In this document: piece after piece, positions 47,380-60,762 of the stretch
How the letters are laid out: every line of letters starts with the position of its first letter
Numbering within the stretch: the stretch's first letter is position 1
Assembly (NCBI GenBank): GCA_000827205.1
Contig: KN832558.1
Span: 1,038,901 to 1,102,900, forward strand
DNA length: 64,000 bases
Reading direction: 5' to 3'
Source of the DNA: Plicaturopsis crispa FD-325 SS-3
Taxonomy: Eukaryota > Basidiomycota > Agaricomycetes > Amylocorticiales > Amylocorticiaceae
Notes under the pieces: model-generated
What the model saw: only the letters and a program-made list of their open reading frames with translations
The model's database searches: none
What the model was told of the DNA's origin: nothing
Made by a program: the position numbers and the translations under genes

Positions 47380-48451
47380 ATGAGTTGCGACCAATGTTCT
47401 AAGGGATACATTCTTGACGGCGAGCCTACCGGCAAATTCATCGGCGATGCGTACTTTGTTACGGGGGCAGAAGTGACCCCCTCCAAGCGCGCGGTCGTGC
47501 TCCTCATGGACGCCTTTGGGATGGAGCTCAAGAACAGCAAGCTCATCGCAGATGAACTTGCGAAACGTCTGTCGTGCGATATCTGGATTCCGGATATTTT
47601 TGAAGGTGTGTCATTCACGTCGCTCCTCAAGCTGCATACCCCCTAACGTGTATTCAGGATCGCCGCTCCTCGGTGTGCACGACCTGGAGGGCCTTACTCC
47701 AGAACAGGCGGGCGTCGTCATGCCCTTCACCACGAAGTTGCGTCTTATCGCAAAAATTCTACCCCGTGCGTTCCACATCTACCGCAAACGCCCGGCTGTC
47801 GTTGCGCCAAAGATCATAGAGGTACGTGCTCTGGCTGTTTCTTGAATATATGATACTGAAGGATGGTGCAGTTTATCAAAAAGCTGAAGGATGATCAAAA
47901 ATACGCCAAAGTCGGTGCAGTTGGGTACGAAGTCAACTACTGAACCTGCCGGAAACAGCTACTAATACAAAGCGGTCGCAGATATTGCTACGGTGGCTCC
48001 TGTGCAGCTCTTGTTGGAGCATCAGACGCTGTCGACAGCGTTGTCATCTGCCATCCAGGCGGACTGACCCCCGACCAGGTCAATGCTATCAAGGTCCCCA
48101 ACGCGTGGGCTTGCGCAGAAGGTATGCATCTATGGGTGCCCGAGCTAAAAACACAACTGAGCATACGAGTATAGACGATCACGGTTTCACTCCCGAGATC
48201 AGGAAAAAGGCGGAGGAAACGCTTGCTGCGCGGAAAGGCACTAAGAACGAGGTCGACTACGAGTTCCACGTTTATGAGGGTCAGTTTCGTATCTCGTATT
48301 GCACACTCAGAGGTTTTTCTGATGCCTAGTTCATGCAGGCACTGCACATGGCTTCGCTGCACGCCCAAATTTGTCCATCCCGAAGGTGAAGGCAGGATTT
48401 GAGGGCGCGCTCGCGCAGACTGTGGCCTGGTTCGACAACACTCTAGTATGA
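47380..48451 (+). CDS. Dienelactone hydrolase family protein (AIM2-like)
   Basis: Alpha/beta hydrolase related to carboxymethylenebutenolidase, which opens dienelactones from ring-cleaved aromatics. The ATG at 47380 gives MSCDQCSKGYILDGEPTGKF, the common fungal start. It continues AVVLLMDAFGMELKNSKLIA and DIWIPDIFE. The nucleophile elbow GYCYGG, with catalytic Cys, is completed over an intron near 47985. Asp is expected in DDHGFTPEIRKKAEETLAAR and the charge-relay His in GTAHGFAARPNL, near the end. The stop is at 48449-48451. Six exons, all in phase. The actual substrate of fungal members is rarely known. Its position next to an organic-anion carrier and two manganese peroxidases is suggestive only. 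Confidence 0.88.
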
Positions 48452-48989
48452 TTTTCGAGTTTGTGGTGCGCCGATCTTACCAGATCGTTCGACTCACCTG
48501 AGATCTGGTCACTATGTAGACATGTCCAATAATTCCATACCACTGCTTTGAGGTCTCTCCTGGGTCTATATGTGTAACTTAAGGGTTCCTGCAGTACTCT
48601 GACGAGCTATAGATACAAACCCCCCTGCCCGCGCACCTCGAAAAATAATGTAGGAAAATCGACTGTCATTTTTTCGAAATTTTTGTCTGACTACGGGAGA
48701 CTACGAAAATCCTACGTAGCTTGTTAATCCCTTCATTCGTCAGGCCTTCAAGCCTACAATCCCTCTCATTTTTGCTAATTTTCACTGGACTTTAGGACAG
48801 AGACGTTGGGAAAACTTGCTCCGGACAAGCATATATGTAATGAAAACCTTCTTCCTCTTAGACGTTATCAAACCATGTTTCATTGCCCCTTGTACAAACA
48901 TAAACAGACCAGATCCATCATCCCAGGATCCCAAAAAATACCAATAGCAATACTTATATCTATAACCGTCAAATTACGCATGTGTGCAC
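48452..48989. other. Convergent spacer with an AT-rich patch
   Basis: Between the 3' ends of the dienelactone hydrolase (plus) and manganese peroxidase 2 (minus). 48640-48790 is AT-rich with repeated TACG words (GACTACGGG, GACTACGAA, CCTACGTAG), perhaps an old mobile-element scrap, without provable ends. No gene. Confidence 0.4.
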
Positions 48990-50485
<1,496 letters not shown>

Positions 50486-50553
50486 TGCAGTGAAGTGGTC
50501 GACCGGTGGATGAGACTGGAGTGTCTTGGGCATTCCTGCTCTCTACAATGGTC

Positions 50554-50560
50554 TTTTATA
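50554..50560 (-). promoter_or_regulatory. TATA box of manganese peroxidase 2
   Basis: TATAAAA on the minus strand, about 70 bp upstream of the ATG, in register with the first peroxidase. Confidence 0.65.
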
Positions 50561-50637
50561 CATCACAGAATGTGCAAATGCGTCCCCCGAGACTTTGCAG
50601 TCAGAGATGTGAACCTCACTGACGCCAGGATAAGGCT

Positions 50638-50664
50638 GCGATCCAATGGCTGCGCGTACGTCTG
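50638..50664 (-). promoter_or_regulatory. Conserved peroxidase promoter block with inverted CCAAT box (copy 2)
   Basis: Minus-strand counterpart of 41217-41243, one mismatch in 27 bp. The outer GGTACCCATGAG block is at 50677-50688. Order and approximate spacing are the same in both promoters. Confidence 0.65.
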
Positions 50665-50688
50665 AGGGAAAGGGTACCTCATGGGTAC

Positions 50689-51747
50689 CGTTTGTCGACC
50701 ATCCGTAGCCTTGGGCGCGTCCAACATGGGCGAATGGTCTAAACCACGAGGGCATAGCGCGTTCTCCTTGTGCCGATACAGTCAATCGAGGACAATGGTC
50801 CGCAAATAAAGGTAAATGCTCACGACAACATAGCGGGTTTCCTATCATCGAGTCAGCATTATCTCGCGCTACCTGACATTCGGGCATCCCGTTTTCCTGG
50901 GGTGGCAGCAAGCAGAAAACAAGTTAAAGATAATGCCTTGCTTACACGACTTTCCCGTAGATGATTGAAGGGTGTATTTATAACGTCGGGGACCGGCTAC
51001 TGTACTGTTCCATTCCGTATTGTGGAAGCACCCATGGAAGCTTCGTAGTCGGCACCGGTGCGGGTCAAGTTTAGTAGACGACAAGCATCCAATGCTGTTT
51101 GACCGAGGAAAGAGGCGCATATGAAAATTCGCCATGACAGCGGGGAAGTCTGGACGTTTTGAGCCTTGTTTCTGCGGTGTCCATCGAAGCCACTGCAGTT
51201 GCTGAATGCTGACGAGCTGCACATATTCCTCGTATTTTTGTCAAACCTATCAGTACTCAAGATGAACAATGCTTGGGGACCAGTTGATTAGCTTGCCCTC
51301 TATTGGAAGAGGATGTGACGATGGTTGGGTCGGCCCCTGCGAACTATCTGTCAACATGCATCGTAAATTTTGTGCGTGCGATGTGCGTACCTCTAGAAAG
51401 AGGCATTGCTACCAATCATCGTTCGAAGCAGGCGATAGTTAGGTCCGAATCATGCCCACGTATTTGTCGATGCCACGGGGGCATGTAGTCGTATACCCGT
51501 CTTTCGGGATCCTGTCAGGGCAAGAGAGAATGTAAGCATCGAGGCAATTGGATGCAATTGAGCTACATGCTAAAAATGAACAAGGCCTAACAGCTCCCGG
51601 TGTCACTGCCAGGAATGTCGACAAACGTCGAACGCCAAGGCACGAATGACATGAAGCCTGTGCGTGGAAATAATGGTCTCTTATGCGTATTGAGTCGAAG
51701 ACATGAGTAGGGAGTGCAGGCTATTATAAGTATCTATGATAAAGCGG
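50689..51747. other. Intergenic, no gene recognised
   Basis: Upstream of manganese peroxidase 2 and downstream of TIM9 (both minus). ORFs of up to about 120 codons lack domains and sensible starts. Distal regulatory sequence of the peroxidase is possible. Confidence 0.45.
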
Positions 51748-52189
51748 TCAGAATGGCTTGTTCGATCCTCCACCCATGGCCTCTGTTGGTCGACGGCAGG
51801 TTAGCGCAGTGACGTGGTGGCAGGAAAGCACGCACCAGCATTCATTTCCGCAAACCGCGCACCCACTCGTTCAGAGTGCTTCAAAAATTTGTCCGCGCAG
51901 TTCATGACACATTGCTCCTGTAGGAGTGGGTTCAGCATACCGCAGCTACGGTCAGGTAGATTCAGTGGCAAACGCACCTCTTTGGACGACAAAGATTTAC
52001 TCGTAAAGTCATTGCAGCACGAAGTGAAACACCGCTCAACGAGGTTCGTGTACATCCGGAGGAAATCTTGCATCTGGACCACTGTCAACTGGTGCTCTGC
52101 TGTTGGCGACGCCTGACCCTTACCTGTTTCTTTTCGATGACTTTCGTCATATGCGCCTGCTCCGCCGAGTTGAATGTCGAGAAGTCCAT
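51748..52189 (-). CDS. TIM9: Mitochondrial import chaperone Tim9
   Basis: Small Tim of the intermembrane space that escorts hydrophobic carriers with Tim10. Exons 52189-52124, 52088-51978, 51917-51836 and 51782-51748 give 97 residues. It starts [20 protein letters not shown] and contains [20 protein letters not shown]. The twin Cx3C motifs are CFTSC and CVMNC (second exon border KE/EQCVMNC), followed by [21 protein letters not shown] last small exon ends GGGSNKPF. The second exon border gives four extra residues (LTVV) before QMQDF compared with the usual form, so that acceptor may be placed a few codons wrong. Divergent from DAHP synthase. Confidence 0.9.
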
Positions 52190-52511
52190 GATTTTCAAGA
52201 GTTTTTTTGGGGGCAAACGAGGATACGAAGGTACGGACGACGAGGAGCGGTGACAGCCAGATATTTAGAAATTTACGCGAGTCTACGCGTCGCCACAATG
52301 GCCACGAGGACCCACGTGGCATACGAATTGCCTTATTCGGTGACCCCACGTCGCGTAAAAAAAGTGACTCGCCGCCGCTTGGCCCCTGTCGACTCTCTAT
52401 CCAGGAAATATCGCTCTACCTAGGGCCGCCAGTAAAAAAGCATAGGAGCTGTGACTGAGACTAATATTTGAGTCACAAGTGAGCAGTATCTAAATGACTT
52501 CGTACCTAGAA
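52190..52511. other. Divergent promoter between TIM9 and DAHP synthase
   Basis: 322 bp, no ORF with a recognisable product. No TATA box in the usual place on either side, as common for housekeeping genes. Confidence 0.5.
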
Positions 52512-53959
52512 ATGTCATCACATCTCCTTCGTACAGTGTCAGACAGCAGTATGTCTTACAAGGAAGCGTTACATCGCCTTGAAAACAGTAGAGTCAAATC
52601 TACTAGGCCTCTCATTCCGCCGCAGATCTTGCAAGAGGATTTACCTGCGTGAGTCGATTTGATACTCTTTGAGCAAATCTGAAATTTGACGCGTCTCCAA
52701 GAACACTCTCTGCGATGCAAACTGTGCTTGACGGACGACAAGCCACAGAAAACATCCTCCGGGGAATGGATGACCGAATAATGGTCGTAGTTGGGTGGGT
52801 TTCATTCGACGTGCAACAGCTCTTAAAACCCTATACTGATTCAGCTGCATCTTCCAGGCCTTGCTCGGTACACAACGTTGAATCCGCCCTTGAATATGCC
52901 CGTCTTCTTCGGGACTATGCAGAAAAATGTAAAGACGATCTACACATCGTCATGCGCGTGTACTTTGAGAAGCCGCGCACGACAGTCGGCTGGAAGGGTC
53001 TCATCAACGATCCCGCGATGAATAGCTCCTTCCAGATCAACAAGGGGCTCCGCATCGCGCGCACACTCCTTCTCGACATCGCAAAAATGGGCCTCCCATC
53101 TGGCTGCGAATTCCTCGATACTATTTCGCCGCAGTACACTGCGGACCTGGTCTCCTGGGGTGCCATCGGCGCACGAACGACCGAGTCGCAAGTCCACAGG
53201 GAGCTGACCTCTGCATTGAGTATGCCTACCGGTTTCAAAAATTCAACGGACGGGACGGTTGGAGTTGCTATCGATGCTTGCCGAGCAGCGAGAACCGGCC
53301 ATGTCTTCCTTAGTGTTGGCAAGGAAGGGCTCAGTAGCATCATTGAGACTGAGGTATCTATTGCATATCCGTTGCTCTAATATGGTGCTAACATGCCGTA
53401 TTTCAGGGTAACCCCGACGTGCACGTTATCCTTCGTGGTGGGGCAAAAGGACCTAATTACTCTGCTGAGTTTGTCAAAGACTCCGCCGAAAAGCTTGGAA
53501 AGGCGGGACTCGCTCAAAAAATAATGGTGTGTCTCCTTTTACGACCCGGAGAAAATTAATCCCGTACTGAAATCATCTTTAGATTGACTGCAGTCACGGC
53601 AACAGCTCTAAGCAGCACCGCAAACAAATAGAGGTCGCCGATGATATTGTACGTCCTCGCTACTACATGCTCGAAGTATAGTTCTCAATCTATCGCAGGC
53701 ACGCCAACTCGAGTCTGGCGACACCGGCGCGTACATCATGGGAGTAATGATTGAATCGAATTTGGTCGAGGGGCGTCAGGACATTCCCAGCTCCGGGATC
53801 GCAGGTCTGAAGTACGGTCAATCCGTCACAGACGCGTGTATATCATGGGAAGACACTATTCCTGCGCTTGAACGGCTGAGAGAGGGTGTGAGAGGAAGAC
53901 GAGAGGCCGTGAGACGGAAGGCCAGAGGCCTGCCCGCGGAAGTCAATGGCCAGGCCTGA
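52512..53959 (+). CDS. 3-deoxy-7-phosphoheptulonate (DAHP) synthase, AroF/G/H-type
   Basis: First step of the shikimate pathway: phosphoenolpyruvate plus erythrose 4-phosphate give DAHP. The ATG at 52512 gives MSSHLLRTVSDSSMSYKEAL; a second Met at residue 14 is possible. The N-terminal arm has RPLIPPQILQEDLPA. After an intron come GRQATENILRGMDDRIMVVV, then GPCSVHNVESALEYARLL, MRVYFEKPRTTVGWKGLIND, LPSGCEFLDTISPQYTADLV, WGAIGARTTESQVHRELTSA and MPTGFKNSTDGTVGVAIDAC. Later exons give VHVILRGGAKGPNY, IMIDCSHGNSSKQHRKQIEV, MGVMIESNLVEGRQDIPSSG and YGQSVTDACISWEDT. All metal and substrate residues typical of Aro3/Aro4 appear present. The enzyme is usually feedback-inhibited by Tyr or Phe; which one cannot be told. 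Stop at 53957-53959. Confidence 0.94.
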
Positions 53960-54183
53960 TTTAGCGGATCCTAGGCGTTTGGAAGTAAAAGAAAAATTGT
54001 CTGTAGTATGTAACACGAACCACTTTGATCTAGCTGTAATTTTTCATCGCAATTCAAGTATGGATATGTACTGCTCAGAATGTCCAGAGTGTGGACAGTG
54101 GACTCGGATGGCGTATCGGAGACACGTCGGACATCGGGAATGCAACTCACGTCAAACCGCGTTCAACGAGTTGGCGAACGGTC

Positions 54184-57100
54184 ATGGAAAGACAGAGTTT
54201 GCAACCTCCTTTGCTGAAGAAAAAGTCGCAGACACTCGCCCTAATCACCCCATCTGCGTCTCCGCCTGGATCTCGCGCTTTTTCTGGTACTCGGCGTGTC
54301 TCGGACAGCGCACCACCGCTCAAACGGCCTCGTTTCGCGTCGACCTCGTCTTTGTCTGCGTCAACCCCCACGCGGGACACAACTTTCGACCTTGACGATG
54401 CGAGAAGGCAGTCCTCCTTACGCGTCCTTACGATCTGGTCTCAACTTGCAGAGCGATATGGCCGCGGCATAGACGAGGACGATATAATTGATCTTAGGGA
54501 CGGCTCAATTATCAAAGACCGTGGCGTTCTCAGAGGCTTATCGCGCGACTACGAGGTTGGATCCTTGGCGCAAGCGGGCGACCCTGCCAACGCGAACGAT
54601 GATGCTAGCAGCGAGGGTGCAGGCGTGCAGACGGAAGGAGAAGATGACTTTGACGAGTTGGACGCGTTCGCGCCCGAAGCAGACATCTCGGATGAACTGG
54701 AGGAGGTGGAAAGAAATGCACGGAACGTGCCGCCGGTGCGTGAGATGGACCCTGCAGACGCAGAAGATTTGCGCGAGTTTATGGAGGCGGAGAGGCTGAG
54801 GAAGGAAGCGTGTGGCGACGAAGAGGACGGCGTCGAGTCGCTTGATGGCGTGGAAGTACAGAGCATCTCCGGCGAGACCGATGGTAGTGCTGGCGACTCT
54901 GCTTGGGAAGGGCCATCGGAAGCGCGCTACACGGATCTCGAGGAGAAACTGAATGATGTCGAGGGAGAGTCGGACGGGGGAACAGAGGATGTGGAAGAGG
55001 GTCGTGCCGACTACGGAGAGACAGAATGGGAGGGCTCAGACGAAGAATCGGACGACGAGTTGAATACTTGGGACAATCACGATGGGAGCATCGTCCATGT
55101 CGTGGAGAAGGAGGACGACAGCGACGACGAGGTGATTGTCATATCTGGTCTGCCCTCTCCCGTGCTTCCTCCTCGCAGTCCGTCACCTCGGCCGCCTCTT
55201 GTCATGGCTCCGCCACCTCCGCCATCCTCAAGACCTCCATCTCGAGGCCCAGGAAGACCGAGAAAACTGCATCCCAAACCTTCCCAGCCGCCCGAGACCC
55301 TACAGATTAGGCCGAATGTTTCCTCTCCCCCCAAACCTCCAATGCATTCTCCACCTCGACCTCCGCCTACGCCAAGCTCCTCTCCTTCTCCCCCTCCAGT
55401 CTCCAGTTTCCTTCAGTTGCAAACGCCACCCCAATCATCCTCTTCCGTCATCGACAATACACCTACTGCACCCAGATTGAGTCCACCCCCACCCCCCAAA
55501 TCGCGTCCAAGACCACGGCCAACCTATAAGGGTGCGAAAGCTGGAGCTTCGTTAGTCTTGCCTCCGCCCCCTTCGCCTCCGCGACCCTCACCTCCACCCA
55601 CTGCATCATCCGTGCCCAGTCCCCCAGTCCCGAGAATAGATTTCGCAAAAGCAATCACTCGTCCTCGCTCCAAGTCCGCCAAAAAGCCATCCAAAACCAA
55701 ACTTAAAGCCGAGGTGTTGATTACTAGCAAGCCACGCCCCTCCAATGCAAAAAAGACCCATACGAAGCGCCAGGAATCAATCGTACCCGAAAAGCCTCCG
55801 CCGGATGAGCATTCTGGCCACGACACAGCGGCTTTCCATCGCATTCCGGCCAAAGACAAGGGCAAAGGGCGGGCGACTAGTCCTGATCTTCCCCAACGCG
55901 GCGCAAGCGAAGCTGTGTCTACGGAGAGTGAGGACCCAATATGGTTGTCGTCCTCGCCCGTGCCAGTATCGTCTGACGTCATCGAAACACCGAGTGCCGT
56001 GAAGGGCCGCAAGCGAAAGCGCGTGGTATCAGCAGAATTAAGCCGTTTAGACGAACCCCCCGGATCGTCAAGTCCTGTCAGGGGTGGGTCTGACGAGGAG
56101 AAGCCCGCAGCGACTCATACTCGGCCTGGTTCTACTACTCAACGAACCAAACACGCGACGTCCTCTTTCTCTGCACCGTCCAGTTCGGGTACGGATGTCC
56201 TTTTTCTTTCTGGTTTTCGTGATTATTGATGGTCACCCCATTTGCAGAACCTGAACCTCTGCCGCAGTACAGCGGGCATCACCGTCAACATACTCATCCT
56301 ATTGCATCGACCCATCAGCAGCATTCCAGCTATCCACCACATTCACAGCCCTACCCGTACATAGCCCAACCCCGCCATTCATCGCAGGTCCCGTACGCCC
56401 AGCCCCCGCATCCGGGTGGCCCATTCCCTCTCCAGGGACCAGAAGCGCATGCTATGATCGCGCAAGCGTTCCAAAGCCTCTCGTATCTAATGACGGCGAC
56501 AGGCTATGTCGCACCAAATGCAGTCCCGCCACCTCAGGGGGGATGGCCTCAGCCCCCACCAGCAGGATATGCACCACCCTATCCAGAAGACGGTCATTGG
56601 CCTCCGTATACACCCGCGCATCAACGACACTTCCGAGACACCTCAGGCTCTTCGTCTGCTTATAACACGCCGACTCATCCGCATCCGTATCCACGTTCTT
56701 ACACACCGTCGTTCTCGGGCGCGACTCTTCCACCATCGTCGCCCCCGCCGCCATCGTCACCCGTGGAGGAGAGCAGCTCTGGTGGGCGGCCAAGATCTCT
56801 CGTGGTAGGGCGGAGCAAGTCGCGCGGGCGGCGCGTCTCGTTCAAACTAGACGAGGAAGATCGGCCTGATATGGGCGAACCATCAAGTCCCACGGCACGG
56901 GTGCATCAACGGCGTCCACCCAGCCCGTCGCAAACGAGTTCTACGTCCAACAAGCATGGCCACGCCAAGAGCACTGCTACTGCTGGCATGCCGATCGCTG
57001 CCACTGCGAAAGCTAAGGGCGTGGGCACCGCTCGTCCTCTTGCAGGCAATGACGAGAATCGGCGCGACTCTTCGAAAACTCAATCGAAGGCATTTGAGCG

Positions 57101-57194
57101 CGGGCAGACACCTGGACCTTTCTCGCGTATCTCCTCCGATTCTTCCGAGCCGCCTCCTGCACGGCCGAGAGGTCGCCCGGCGAAGAAAACCTGA
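54184..57194 (+). CDS. Scm3-like acidic nuclear protein with AT-hook-like ends
   Basis: Two exons, 54184-56188 and 56248-57194, give about 983 residues. The ATG at 54184 (MERQSLQPPLLKKKSQTLAL) is the first good Met; the frame is open upstream only from non-ATG codons. About residues 80-130 read VLTIWSQLAERYGRG, EDDIIDLRDGSIIKDRGVLR. This resembles the central segment of Scm3/HJURP, the centromeric CENP-A chaperone (W...YG....DDIIDL.TG.I..DRG). Long acidic stretches follow, then Pro/Ser-rich regions, an AT-hook-like GRPRKL, and at the very end RPRGRPAKKT. The second exon is Gln/His/Pro-rich. The Scm3 link rests on one short segment, so the function is inference; general nuclear DNA-binding character is better supported. 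Confidence 0.6.
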
Positions 57195-57964
57195 GTTTCC
57201 CATGTCCGATTTATCAGTATCTCTTATTGCATTCTTCTTCAAGTATGTGTCCGTTCTGCGCTTTCGCTGCTATCTGATGTGTATGTATGGTTTCGTGATC
57301 TACCGTTTATATGTACTGCCTTCCATGGGAATCAGCCTTCTGTATCTGCCAGGACTGGGCGGCGTCTCGATTTCTCCGGGTCCTACTCGTTGTGACATTC
57401 TGCAGCTCGCTTTCCAAAAGTGATAATACCACCTTCAATGCGCTCTGATCTTCGGTCGCAGCCTTGCAGGTGTCGGATTGATCAAAATAAGCATTTTAGG
57501 TTTTACGGTTCCTGCTTAGACGTCAGGCAAGCGCAAAGCTCAAAATCAACCAAACAGCGCTCATCGACAATTCGAGCGTGGACATACTTCGACACCCTCA
57601 GTCAAAAAGAGAAGTTGAGCGCTACAGTCCTAATTACAAGCACTATAGAAGGTACACGAGGGCCTACTATCGCCGGTAAATTGTTTGTCTTCGCTATCCT
57701 TTCAACGCCGGCTTACGTTATCTAAGTGCCCACTCGTTTCTCCGAGCAGTGGCGCACCCACTCGTTGTCCGTAGCTTTCAACGCTGACTATTCACTTCCC
57801 ATGTCCAGCTTACAGCGGCATTCGATGTGATGCACGTCGTAATACACGGCATGGGTGCATTTCAAGAGCCCCCCTACGTATATAAAGGGCTCGTCTAAAG
57901 TTTCTGTAAGGTGAGCAGTGCATTTGAGCCCGTCATCTCCACACGAATCTACTCATAATTTACT
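57195..57964. other. Intergenic with ketoreductase promoter
   Basis: No gene recognised in the first 650 bp. A TATATAAA box at 57879-57886 lies 79 bp before the ATG at 57965. Confidence 0.5.
57879..57886 (+). promoter_or_regulatory. TATA box of the ketoreductase gene
   Basis: TATATAAA, 79 bp before the start codon. A strong match at the expected spacing. Confidence 0.65.
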
Positions 57965-59198
57965 ATGTCCACCACCTACACCTATAGCCCCTCCGACCTC
58001 GTCCTTGTTACTGGTGGGAACGGCCACGTCGCCCAGCACGTTGTGGACCAGCTACTCGCACTCCCTCAGCACCTGCGCCCCCGCGTGCGCGCATCCGTGC
58101 GCTCCGATGCGACCGCCAAAGGGATCGCTGATTTCTACAAAAGCAAAGGCATCGAGAGCGGGCTGGAACTCGTCGTTGTGCCAGATATTGTGAAGAAAGG
58201 CGCGTTCGACGAAGCGGTCAAGGGTGCTACCTTCATCGCGTATGTGTAGTGTTGCACCGCCCGATCGTGCCATTCTCTGATCATAGACTGAACACACAGA
58301 CACATTGCCTCGCCACTGACCATCAATGTCCAGTCTACAGAACACGACTTGCTTATCCCCGCACGAGAGGGCACGCTTGGCATCTTACGTTCCGCTGTTG
58401 CCGAGCCCTCTATCAAAAGCGTTGTCATCACCAGCTCGTTCGGCGCGGTGTTTGACGCGAAGCAAGGGTGGCGGCCTGGGTACACTTATACTGCCGTAGG
58501 TGTCAATTCACAATTTTCCCACTCCTACGCCATGATCTGACGTGACCACGCAGGCCGACTACAACCCGCTCACCTGGGCAGAGGCAGCGGACCCTGCGCT
58601 CGACCTAACCGCGTGGCCGGAGACCTGGCGCCCCTACATCACCTACATAGCATCCAAGGTTCTCGCCGAGCGCGCCGCGGCCGACTTCCATGCGGACCAC
58701 AAGCCAGGCTTCGCGCTGACGTTCGTCCTGCCGGTGTACATCGGCGGGCCCTCCGTGCTCCCGCCCTCGCTGACGCGCCCGTCGTTCTCGCAGCAGCTGA
58801 TAAGGCAGACCGCGACGGGGCCGACGCTGCCGCAGATGGACTGGCCAGGCTGGCTTGACGTGCGGGACGTTGCAAAGGCACATATAGAGGCACTGCGCCG
58901 GGCTCCAGGCGGGCGGTGGATTGTGTCTGCGGGGCCAAGCACGTATTCTAACGTGAGTCCCGTTGCTGGGTGCATATTCAGAGACCGAGGCTCATGTGTT
59001 GATTATATTGCGCAGCTCGCGAACATTGTACGCCGGAATTTCCCCCAACTGAAACCGTCGGAGGAGGTACAGAACGTGGACCACTACGCAGTCGACGCGA
59101 CGCCGGCGCTTACCGGACTTGGGCTGGGGCAGTACATACCACACGAGAAGATGGTTGTGGATACGGTGCAGCAGATGCTTGATGAGAAGAGCTCGTAG
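57965..59198 (+). CDS. NAD(P)-dependent ketoreductase, extended SDR (Gre2/cinnamoyl-CoA reductase-like)
   Basis: Cytosolic carbonyl or aldehyde reductase. The ATG at 57965 gives MSTTYTYSPSDLVLVTGGNG, with the Rossmann motif TGGNGHVA near residue 17. It continues RVRASVRSDATAKGIADFYK and VVPDIVKKGAFDEAVKGATF, then after intron 1 HIASP. The catalytic Ser is in VVITSSFGAVFD, and YIASK supplies the YxxxK. Later come PVYIGGPSVLPPSLTRPSF, WLDVRDVAKAHIEALR and a C-terminal VDATPALTGLGLGQY. The stop is at 59196-59198. Three or four introns. Members of this group reduce methylglyoxal-like ketones or cinnamoyl/flavanonol substrates. High GC in the middle gives several long shadow frames, which I ignore. 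Confidence 0.9.
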
Positions 59199-59589
59199 GG
59201 AAAGTTGTCTTCTGTAGTATAGTGTATGAACATCGAGTATACTCGCATATGCATAGTTCTTGCGAGGCCGTTCTATGTTGTGGGAGGTATTCATCAAGAA
59301 CCACCATTTGTTTCCTCGCGGGTGCATCGGAGGCCTCTCGCGAAGACTAGTGTTCAATTCGTGTATTCATGCCCTGTATTTTCTACTTAGCTATGTGATT
59401 CTGCTGCATAATCGTACCGAATAATTTACTGTGAGTTGACGTACAGCACTTCGTGATCATGCCGGTCCCAACAGGTGTACGCTGCCTATGCGCCTTGCCC
59501 TCCTCAACCCGGCTGGCTGGCCGACAGCGTTTGGCCCGACTAGAATAGCGGGCGACAAGGCCACGCGGGGAGCTCCAGTAAACCACACC
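59199..59589. other. Convergent 3' spacer
   Basis: Between the stop codons of the ketoreductase (plus) and the K+/H+ exchange-related gene (minus). Contains two similar phrases, GCCTTGCCCTCCTC at about 59491 and again at the 3' end of the neighbouring gene. Otherwise nothing. Confidence 0.5.
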
Positions 59590-60762
59590 CTACGCCTTGC
59601 CCTCCTCGACTCGTATGCGCGCCTGCTCCACCGCACGATATATATCAGCTTCCGCCGCCGGTGGCAGCTCAAAAAGCGAGAGGATCTCCGGAACAGCGTC
59701 GCGCGTCAGAAGCACACTCGTGCGCTCGGCCTCGCTGCCATCCGACGACGGGTTTTTCGGGTCAGAGCTCTCTGGAGGCCCAGCCTCGGGCTTGTACTGT
59801 GCGTATATGCGGTCCAGCTCCGAGCTCGCTTCCGGGACGATGGCGCCCATGTCTACCAGCGTCTCGAGATACTGCGACGCTCTGTAGGCGCGCCAATGGC
59901 TCCACGATCGCCACACGCAGAAGAAGAACGGGAGGTTGGGTATTATTGCTGTATAAAAATTCGCATGAGGGTGTGGGTTATTTGGAGGAGGTGGAGGGCG
60001 GCAGGGAACGCACGGACGATCATGAATGGCGCGGTGAACGGTGCGATAATCATCCACGTGTAAAATCCCTTGCGGTGCCGCGGTTTGCGATACGCGAGGA
60101 GGTCACGCATGCGGTCCAGCGGTGAGTATGTTTCAGGCGTACTTGCGGATGGAGATGAGTCAATGGAGGGCGGGTGTAAGAGTGAAATCTTCAAGGAGCG
60201 GTCAGCTAGGAGCCCATTGCGCAGTAGGTTCGTAAGACATACCGGGGCGACGGAGGGTGTCTCTGTGGTCACATCAGAGCCAGCCGTGGGAGGCAGTGCT
60301 ATCGAGGGGCCGAGGGAAGGGTCAATTCCTTTGAGGGCAAGCTCCTCGAAGTCTAGTTTATCTACTAGCCGCTCGCCGTAACGATAGGTTTTTAGCTATT
60401 GATCGGATTCATGGTCAGCGATGTCACATCTCTGAGTCTAGCACGCTAAATACGCGTTTTACGCGTAGTCTATCGTGCCAAGAGGACATCAATACGCGCA
60501 AAAGCCCGCGACTGACCTTCCAGTTCCCCTCCTTCGCCTTTCCAAAACCCGCCCATATGTCTGCGGCCTTTTGCTGGGCGAGCTTCACATACCGTCCCAC
60601 CGACGACGATGGCGCCTTGCCGTCTGCATTGGCCGAATCTTTTGGATGATGTACTTGGAATTGATAGTACGTCAGCACCGCCTTCGTGCTGCGACGTCCC
60701 GGGCGGGTGAGAGGGAGCGCGATGATGCGCATGGAGCGTGTCGCCTTTTCGACCGAAGCCAT
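59590..60762 (-). CDS. Mitochondrial K+/H+ exchange-related protein (Mit_KHE1 family), full copy
   Basis: Inner-membrane-associated protein needed for K+/H+ exchange in yeast relatives. The ATG at 60762-60760 gives MASVEKATRSMRIIALPLTR, then VLTYYQFQVHHPKDSANAD and DIWAGFGKAKEGNWK. The next exon reads YRYGERLVDKLDFEELALKG. A further exon, MRDLLAYRKPRHRKGFYTWM IIAPFTAPFMIV, is spliced to PIIPNLPFFFCVWRSWSHWR, the most conserved block, with a hydrophobic stretch. The end has ASQYLETLVDMGAIVPEASS, LTRDAVPEILSLFELPPAAE and stops after RIRVEEGKA. Four or five exons, all in frame. A truncated copy lies directly upstream on the same strand. Confidence 0.85.

Noticed and set aside
48640-48790. AT-rich patch with repeated TACG words as a mobile element or small RNA
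   Set aside because: No terminal repeats, no duplication and no stable arrangement seen; kept only as a note in the spacer entry.
58605-58975. Several minus-strand ORFs of 90-110 codons in the ketoreductase gene
   Set aside because: Artefacts of high GC in a coding exon whose plus-strand frame carries the YxxxK motif.
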